64,000 nucleotides of DNA, from contig NZ_JAMGZK010000039.1 in NCBI RefSeq assembly GCF_025564065.1, positions 59,752 through 123,751 on the forward strand. Direction: 5' to 3'. Source of the stretch: Silvania hatchlandensis. GTDB taxonomy: Bacteria; Pseudomonadota; Gammaproteobacteria; Enterobacterales; Enterobacteriaceae. The position numbers and the translations under genes are program-made. The notes beneath the pieces were generated by a model that saw only the letters and a program-made list of their open reading frames with translations, was not told where the DNA came from and ran no database searches. Below are positions 59,678 to 64,000 of this stretch, in pieces (the stretch's first letter is position 1; each line of letters starts with the position of its first letter).

Positions 59678-60694
59678 TCAGGGGCGATAGCCGCCCGGGT
59701 TGTTTTTCTGCCAGTTCCAGGCGTCGCGCATCATCTCATCCAGATTGCGGGTGGCCTGCCAGCCCAGCTGCTGGCGTGCCAGAGAAGAATCTGACCAGCA
59801 CTCGGCCACGTCTCCGGAGCGTCTGCCGACAATCCGGTAGTTGATGGTGGTCTGTGCCGCTTTTTCGAAGGCCTTAATCAGGTCAATCACCGAATAGCCC
59901 ACTCCGGTACCAAGGTTTATAGCTTTAAACGCGCCGCCTTCGGCTTTATGGTCCAGCGCGGCGAGGTGGCCGCTGGCGAGATCCATGACGTGGATGTAGT
60001 CCCGAATGCCGGTGCCGTCCGGCGTCGGGTAATCATTGCCGAACACGGTCAGGCACTCCAGCTTGCCGATGGCCACCTGCGAAATATAGGGCACCAGATT
60101 ATTGGGAATGCCGTTCGGATCTTCGCCCAGCCGCCCGGAAGGGTGTGCACCCACCGGATTGAAATAGCGCAGGCAGGTAATCGTAAATTCCGGATGTGCG
60201 ACAGAGAAGTCAGCCAAAATCTGTTCGACCATCAGCTTAGAGGTGCCGTAAGGGTTAGTGGTGCCGCCGGTGCGCGACTGTTCGCTCAGAGGGACTTTAT
60301 CGGGATTGCCATACACCGTGGCGGAAGAGCTAAATATAAGGCTGTTCACCCCCGCCAGCGCCATTTCATTCAACAGCACCATGGTTCCGACAACATTATT
60401 TTCGTAATAGGCCAACGGTTTTTTTATCGACTCAGAAACGGATTTAAGCCCGGCAAAGTGAATAACGTCAGTGATGGCATGCCGGGCGAAAACGGTTTTC
60501 AGGGCCTCGCGGTCCAGAATGTCGGCGATGTACACTGCAGGTGCTTTACCGGCTAATTGCGCAACCCGGGTTAATGATTCTTGTGAGGCGTTAGAGAGAT
60601 TATCGATGACGACGACATCTTCATCCCTTTCGAGTAATGCCAGCACCGTATGCGAACCGATATATCCTGCGCCACCCGTAACCAGAATCGCCAT
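59678..60694 (-). CDS. galE: UDP-glucose 4-epimerase
   Basis: A 338-residue short-chain dehydrogenase-type epimerase, the length of E. coli GalE. NAD-binding GGAGYIG is at residues 7-13, the catalytic YxxxK lies in PYGTSK, and SSSATVYG is present. It interconverts UDP-glucose and UDP-galactose and so can feed galactose into the polymer. It is transcribed against the synthesis operon. As the galactose operon is not here, this is probably a second copy dedicated to the polysaccharide. Confidence 0.92.
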   Translation of the reverse strand: MAILVTGGAGYIGSHTVLALLERDEDVVVIDNLSNASQESLTRVAQLAGKAPAVYIADILDREALKTVFARHAITDVIHFAGLKSVSESIKKPLAYYENNVVGTMVLLNEMALAGVNSLIFSSSATVYGNPDKVPLSEQSRTGGTTNPYGTSKLMVEQILADFSVAHPEFTITCLRYFNPVGAHPSGRLGEDPNGIPNNLVPYISQVAIGKLECLTVFGNDYPTPDGTGIRDYIHVMDLASGHLAALDHKAEGGAFKAINLGTGVGYSVIDLIKAFEKAAQTTINYRIVGRRSGDVAECWSDSSLARQQLGWQATRNLDEMMRDAWNWQKNNPGGYRP

Positions 60695-60710
60695 AATCTC
60701 TCTCCGTCAT

Positions 60711-61637
60711 TCAGTTAAATAGACGCTTTCGATGATTAACCATGATTTTATAAGATAGCTTTTTCAACGTAGAGAGCACGCTGAAGGTCAGTCTTTTTGT
60801 ATCGTAGACAATATAATTGTCGGTGAAATTCAGAGTGTGAATGCCGTCACTGTTATTTATCGAAGAACTTATTCGGCCCACCAGTTTTTCTTCGTATTTA
60901 TCCGGCGTCAGGCGGGTGAGCTCTTTAATAAAGATAGATTTGCCGTACACCTCAGGGTTGCACTCCTGGGTGAAAATGTACGTTTTACCGTTAACCGTAT
61001 AGGGTGCGCCCGCGCCGCGCAGGTGTTCATTACAGACATCCAGCGTGGGGGAGATGAGCCTCCAGTCGCCGAAAACGCTGTCGGCAGTGTGGATGACCAT
61101 CTCATTGTCCATGCTGGTAGAAACCAGATAACTCAGGCCATTCAGCCCGAAGATGACGTTATCCGTTACCGCTAAATCGGAAACCAGCACTTTGACTTTT
61201 TCCCAGCGTGCGGGGAAATCAACGCACCGGAATAAGATAATTTCTTTTCTTTCCGACGACTCCGGGATCATAAAAAGCTGACCGTCGAGGTGGAACAGGA
61301 ACGGGAAGGAGAGATGACACTTTAATTCATCAAAGCCATCCAGTTTAACATCATCAATTTCAACGAGATCTTTATTCAGAATACGACAGCGTAGTACACC
61401 TTTTGAATTTAGAAAAGAGAACGCCTCATAAAAAACGTACAGGTGATCGCCTTTGTCGATAATAAAGGGGTCGGCCTGGAAGATATATTTCTTATCCAGC
61501 TGCTGTGCTTTAGCATTGTTGAGGATTTCCAACGTGTTTTGCGGAAAAACATGTTGCCCCTTGCTATTAATAACCATGATATCCCAGGACTCATGGAAGA
61601 ACAGCTTCTTGATAAGCTTATTGTTTTTATTCAACAT
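60711..61637 (-). CDS. Predicted five-bladed beta-propeller sugar-active protein
   Basis: A 308-residue protein without signal peptide, of lower GC than its neighbours. Repeated beta-blade segments (QADPFIIDKGDHLYVFYE, YLVSTSMDNEMVIHT, HLRGAGAPYTVNGKTYIF, TLNFTDNYIVYDTKR) suggest a propeller like those of GH43-type enzymes. Similar domains occur alone or fused in bacterial glycan-modification proteins. It lies 16 bases before galE on the same strand. Role unknown; modification or transfer onto the polymer precursor is one possibility. Confidence 0.5.
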   Translation of the reverse strand: MLNKNNKLIKKLFFHESWDIMVINSKGQHVFPQNTLEILNNAKAQQLDKKYIFQADPFIIDKGDHLYVFYEAFSFLNSKGVLRCRILNKDLVEIDDVKLDGFDELKCHLSFPFLFHLDGQLFMIPESSERKEIILFRCVDFPARWEKVKVLVSDLAVTDNVIFGLNGLSYLVSTSMDNEMVIHTADSVFGDWRLISPTLDVCNEHLRGAGAPYTVNGKTYIFTQECNPEVYGKSIFIKELTRLTPDKYEEKLVGRISSSINNSDGIHTLNFTDNYIVYDTKRLTFSVLSTLKKLSYKIMVNHRKRLFN

Positions 61638-61643
61638 TTTATC

Positions 61644-61663
61644 ATTTTACTCATGAGTAAAAT
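61644..61663. promoter_or_regulatory. Perfect 20-bp palindrome at the start of the beta-propeller gene
   Basis: ATTTTACTCATGAGTAAAAT is fully self-complementary and ends 6 bases before the start codon of the minus-strand gene. It could be an operator, or an RNA hairpin that hides the ribosome site. Confidence 0.5.
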
Positions 61664-61997
61664 TAAATAAGCCGGAGATGATAAAAGCGTCTATACGTAA
61701 AGCTGGCAGCAGAATTAATCGCAACAATCACTATTTCCAGGTGTTGACATTACTTTGCAAAGAGAGTGTGTCAGCATTAAACTCAGCTGAAGAGATGCTT
61801 GCCGCTCTACACAGTATACGATCAAATTTATCATAGCGAATGAATACAACGCGGACGCGGGTATTTCTGTCCCTACAACCTTAAATCCGCTCTTTGCATA
61901 AAGAAATAATAGTTTTGGGTGAGTCCCACATTTTATCGCAGCGATTAACGGCCCGCTGGCGCAATGTCGGCAGGAATCCGGGCATAAGGGGCATTCA
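61664..61997. other. AT-rich divergent spacer
   Basis: This spacer separates the beta-propeller gene and the secreted DUF4832-type gene. A TTGACA at 61744-61749 lacks a good -10 at proper spacing. A 102-codon minus-strand frame here looks like chance. Promoters for both genes must lie in it. Confidence 0.4.
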
Positions 61998-63422
61998 ATG
62001 CGCTTAAACGATCTGTACTGCAAAAAAAGAAGTGTGCTGTTGCTGGCAGTGGGGGGGCTGTCATTCTCCTCGACGCCTGTTCAGGCCGAGCCTGTGCAAA
62101 CCGTTAATCCCGTGGCCATCACAACCCCTTTGGTCAATCCCGGGAATGGGGTGGCCAGTTTTCATGGCGGCTTTGGTGACAGCCTCGGTCCGGCGCAATA
62201 TCCGGATACCGGTATCGAGTACCGCCGCTATTACTGGAGCGAGCTTGAGCCCAAAGAAGGGCAGTTTAACTTTGCGTTGGTTGATGAGGCCTTTGCCGCG
62301 GCAGCCCGGCATCAACCGGCCATGAACGTCGGTTTACGTTTTATGATCCTCGATGGGCCGGAGTCCGGATCGAAAATTCCCCAGTGGTTGATCGATAAAG
62401 GTATAAAAGGAGACTGGACGACGGATGATAAAACATTTGCCCCGGATCTGAACGATCCTACCTTTATACGTTATGCGCAGCGCCTCCTTAATACGTTCGG
62501 GGCGCGTTACGGCAAGAACCCGGAACTGGCGACGCTCGATATTGGCATCGTCGGTGCCTGGGGGGAGTGGCATAACAGCAATTTCCCGAACCTCAAGCCG
62601 CTGCATGAGCGTTACACCACCGAGCAGCTTAACCGCTACGTCGACATGCATTTCACCGCTTTCCCCGACACGCCGAAGATCATGCTTATCAGCGGGGAAG
62701 GCTCGCTGGTATATGCCGCCAAAAAAGGGGCTGGCTGGCGGGCGGACTGCTGGGGCGACTGGCGCAATTTTGGCCCTGACTGGAACCATATGCGCGATGA
62801 TTACCCGCAGCGCATCGAGGCTGCCCAGTCCAGCTGGTCGGGGTTCAATCAGGTCTGGCAAAAAGCCCCGGTCAGCTTCGAGATCTGCGGGCACATGGCG
62901 GAATGGCTCAGCGTGCAGCGCTACACCCGTGAGGAAGTGCAGGCCACCTTTGACTGGGCGCTGGCGCAACACGCCAGCACTATTAACCTTAAGTCCACCG
63001 ACGTGCCGAAGGTATACCGCGATATTGTCGACAAGGCGCTGGTCAAAATGGGGTACCGCTTCCGGGTGGTGTCGCTGACCCATCCGGCGAGCGTAAGGGC
63101 CGGGCAAAGCCTCGCGCTTAACAGCAGCTGGTCAAACGATGGGGTGGCACCGATTTATCTGCGCTATACCCTGGCCTGGCGGCTGCAGGATAAGCGCGGG
63201 CAGACCGTTGCCCAGGGCAACGCCGGGGATGACATCCGTCAATGGCTGCCGGGCAGCCAACGTTCCGGGTATCAGCTGGCGACGCCGCGCAATCTGGCGG
63301 CAGGGCAATACTATCTGGACGTAGGGTTGCTGGATAAGAACGGCCTGCCGCGTATTCAGTTGGCCAATGAAGGTAAGCAGGACGACGGATGGTATCGCCT
63401 CTCATCGGTAATGATTGACTGA
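61998..63422 (+). CDS. Secreted DUF4832-type protein, possible glycoside hydrolase
   Basis: A 474-residue exported protein. A signal peptide spans residues 1-30 (ending VQA). A TIM-barrel-like domain covers about 40-350, with RRYYWSELEPKEGQFNF, LDIGIVGAWGEWHNS and TINLKSTDVPKV at strand ends. A beta-sandwich follows (about 355-470). The GEW and ELEP acidic residues are positioned like glycosidase carboxylates. AAGGGG ribosome site. It stands beside the exopolysaccharide locus and may trim, release or degrade the polymer in periplasm or outside; there is no direct proof. A terminator follows. Confidence 0.65.
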   Translation: MRLNDLYCKKRSVLLLAVGGLSFSSTPVQAEPVQTVNPVAITTPLVNPGNGVASFHGGFGDSLGPAQYPDTGIEYRRYYWSELEPKEGQFNFALVDEAFAAAARHQPAMNVGLRFMILDGPESGSKIPQWLIDKGIKGDWTTDDKTFAPDLNDPTFIRYAQRLLNTFGARYGKNPELATLDIGIVGAWGEWHNSNFPNLKPLHERYTTEQLNRYVDMHFTAFPDTPKIMLISGEGSLVYAAKKGAGWRADCWGDWRNFGPDWNHMRDDYPQRIEAAQSSWSGFNQVWQKAPVSFEICGHMAEWLSVQRYTREEVQATFDWALAQHASTINLKSTDVPKVYRDIVDKALVKMGYRFRVVSLTHPASVRAGQSLALNSSWSNDGVAPIYLRYTLAWRLQDKRGQTVAQGNAGDDIRQWLPGSQRSGYQLATPRNLAAGQYYLDVGLLDKNGLPRIQLANEGKQDDGWYRLSSVMID

Positions 63423-63441
63423 CAGCAATACGCAAAAACAG

Positions 63442-63471
63442 GAACCCAGCCGAGGCTGGGTTCTTTCTTTC
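63442..63471 (+). terminator. Terminator of the DUF4832-type gene
   Basis: GAACCCAGC pairs perfectly with GCTGGGTTC around CGAG, followed by a T-rich run. Confidence 0.9.
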
Positions 63472-63564
63472 TATATATAGATACGTAATTTCCCGCTAAA
63501 GCGTCCGTTCATCCCCAGAACACCCCCCTTTTTCTGTGTCTGAGAGGGGTGACTTCCGCCAGCC

Positions 63565-63573
63565 TGTGGATAA
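63565..63573 (-). promoter_or_regulatory. Single DnaA-box consensus upstream of the rRNA operon
   Basis: TGTGGATAA is the complement of TTATCCACA, the strong DnaA box. Only one copy is seen, so an origin is not implied; it may be chance. Confidence 0.3.
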
Positions 63574-63624
63574 TTCTGTGTGTAAACGGGTATAAGGCGG
63601 GGTTTTGCTGTGGAATGCAGCAGT

Positions 63625-63690
63625 CAGTCATTTTTCTGCAATTTAACTGTTGCGGCCTGCGGAGAACTCCCTATAATGCGCCTCCATCGA
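63625..63690 (+). promoter_or_regulatory. rRNA operon P1 promoter with UP element
   Basis: TTGCGG (63650-63655), a 16-bp spacer and TATAAT (63672-63677) followed by the GC-rich discriminator GCGCCTCC form a typical ribosomal P1. An AT-rich UP-like stretch lies at 63628-63648. Stringent and growth-rate control are expected from the discriminator. Confidence 0.9.
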
Positions 63691-63932
63691 CACGGAACAT
63701 GTGAACAACTTCACAAGGTGACCGAGACGATAAGAGGTTGAGACAGTAACTGTCCACCTCGAGTTACAAGCGAAAGCGGTAACTCACTGCTCTTTAACAA
63801 TTTATCAGACAATCTGTGTGGGCACTCAAAGTGACATGGATTCTTAACGTCGCAAGACGAAAAATGAATACCAAAGTCTCTGAGTGAACATACGTAATTC
63901 ATTACGAAGTTTAATTCACGAGCATCAAACTT
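63691..63932 (+). promoter_or_regulatory. rRNA leader with boxA antitermination site
   Basis: BoxA TGCTCTTTAACA is at 63788-63799, followed by the conserved leader up to the 16S 5' end. The usual second promoter P2 is not recognisable between P1 and boxA: only a TTGAGA near 63738 remains, with no -10 at proper distance. Confidence 0.8.
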
Positions 63933-64000
63933 AAATTGAAGAGTTTGATCATGGCTCAGATTGAACGCTGGCGGCAGGCCTAACACATGCAAGTCGAGCG
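63933..64000 (+). rRNA. rrs: 16S ribosomal RNA, first 68 bases
   Basis: The mature 5' end AAATTGAAGAGTTTGATC starts at 63933, and the sequence continues into the conserved helix region (CTGGCGGCAGGCCTAACAC) until the window ends. The gene is truncated only by the window. Confidence 0.98.

Noticed and set aside
61715..62023. Minus-strand 102-codon open frame in the spacer before the DUF4832-type gene
   Set aside because: No ribosome site, odd cysteine-rich composition, overlap with the start of the real gene, and no family resemblance.
63565..63573. Replication origin suggested by a DnaA box
   Set aside because: Only one box, with no cluster, AT-rich unwinding element or neighbouring origin genes.

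Overview
The window is a chromosomal segment of a gamma-proteobacterium of the Enterobacteriaceae, most likely Enterobacter or a close relative such as Lelliottia or Leclercia. The backbone blocks (yjcE; actP-yjcH-acs; gltP; yjcO-fdhF; the phn operon; crfC-yjcZ; proP) look close to their Escherichia coli counterparts and lie in nearly the same order. Several accessory blocks absent from E. coli K-12 sit between them. The genus is inferred from gene content and style, not from a computed comparison.

Layout. 1-2330: Na+/H+ antiporter yjcE, then a dispersed hairpin-rich repeat. 2331-4408: a LysR regulator divergent from a CidA/CidB-type (LrgA/LrgB) membrane pair. 4421-8714: an accessory sugar block with an orphan TogB-like binding protein, a Gfo/Idh/MocA oxidoreductase and a divergent 525-residue protein of unknown family. 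8924-14696: acetate uptake and activation (actP, yjcH, acs) divergent from the glutamate carrier gltP. 14737-17694: yjcO and the selenoprotein formate dehydrogenase H gene fdhF, with an in-frame UGA, a SECIS hairpin and a sigma-54 promoter.

17957-28028: a rare-sugar module. A ribose-type ABC transporter, a D-lyxose isomerase-like cupin, a class II aldolase and a PfkB kinase form one minus-strand operon. It is flanked by an OmpR-type response regulator on one side and a large hybrid histidine kinase on the other, so the two-component system is split around its presumed target. 28099-40659: yjdP, an unknown membrane protein, the complete C-P lyase operon phnCDEFGHIJKLMNOP behind a Pho-box-like site, then phnB and phnA. 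41232-47660: crfC-yjcZ, kdgT with a strong KdgR-like operator, and proP with its CRP/P1/P2 promoter region.

47961-63422: an exopolysaccharide locus. It has a WcaJ-like initiating transferase, an outer-membrane beta-barrel, a very short Wza-like lipoprotein, a Wzc-like co-polymerase with a damaged kinase domain and no tyrosine tail, a flippase, a polymerase, three glycosyltransferases and a small membrane protein. A galE copy, a beta-propeller-like protein and a secreted DUF4832-type protein follow. It occupies the space between proP and an rRNA operon, whose P1 promoter, leader and first 68 bases of 16S end the window.

The most interesting parts are the exopolysaccharide locus, with its apparent barrel-dependent export and pseudokinase, the uncharacterised 4.4-8.7 kb sugar block, the split two-component sugar module, and a family of about 250-320 bp hairpin-rich repeats found here only between convergent genes. 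All assignments come from reading the sequence and from knowledge of the families; no database search was run.
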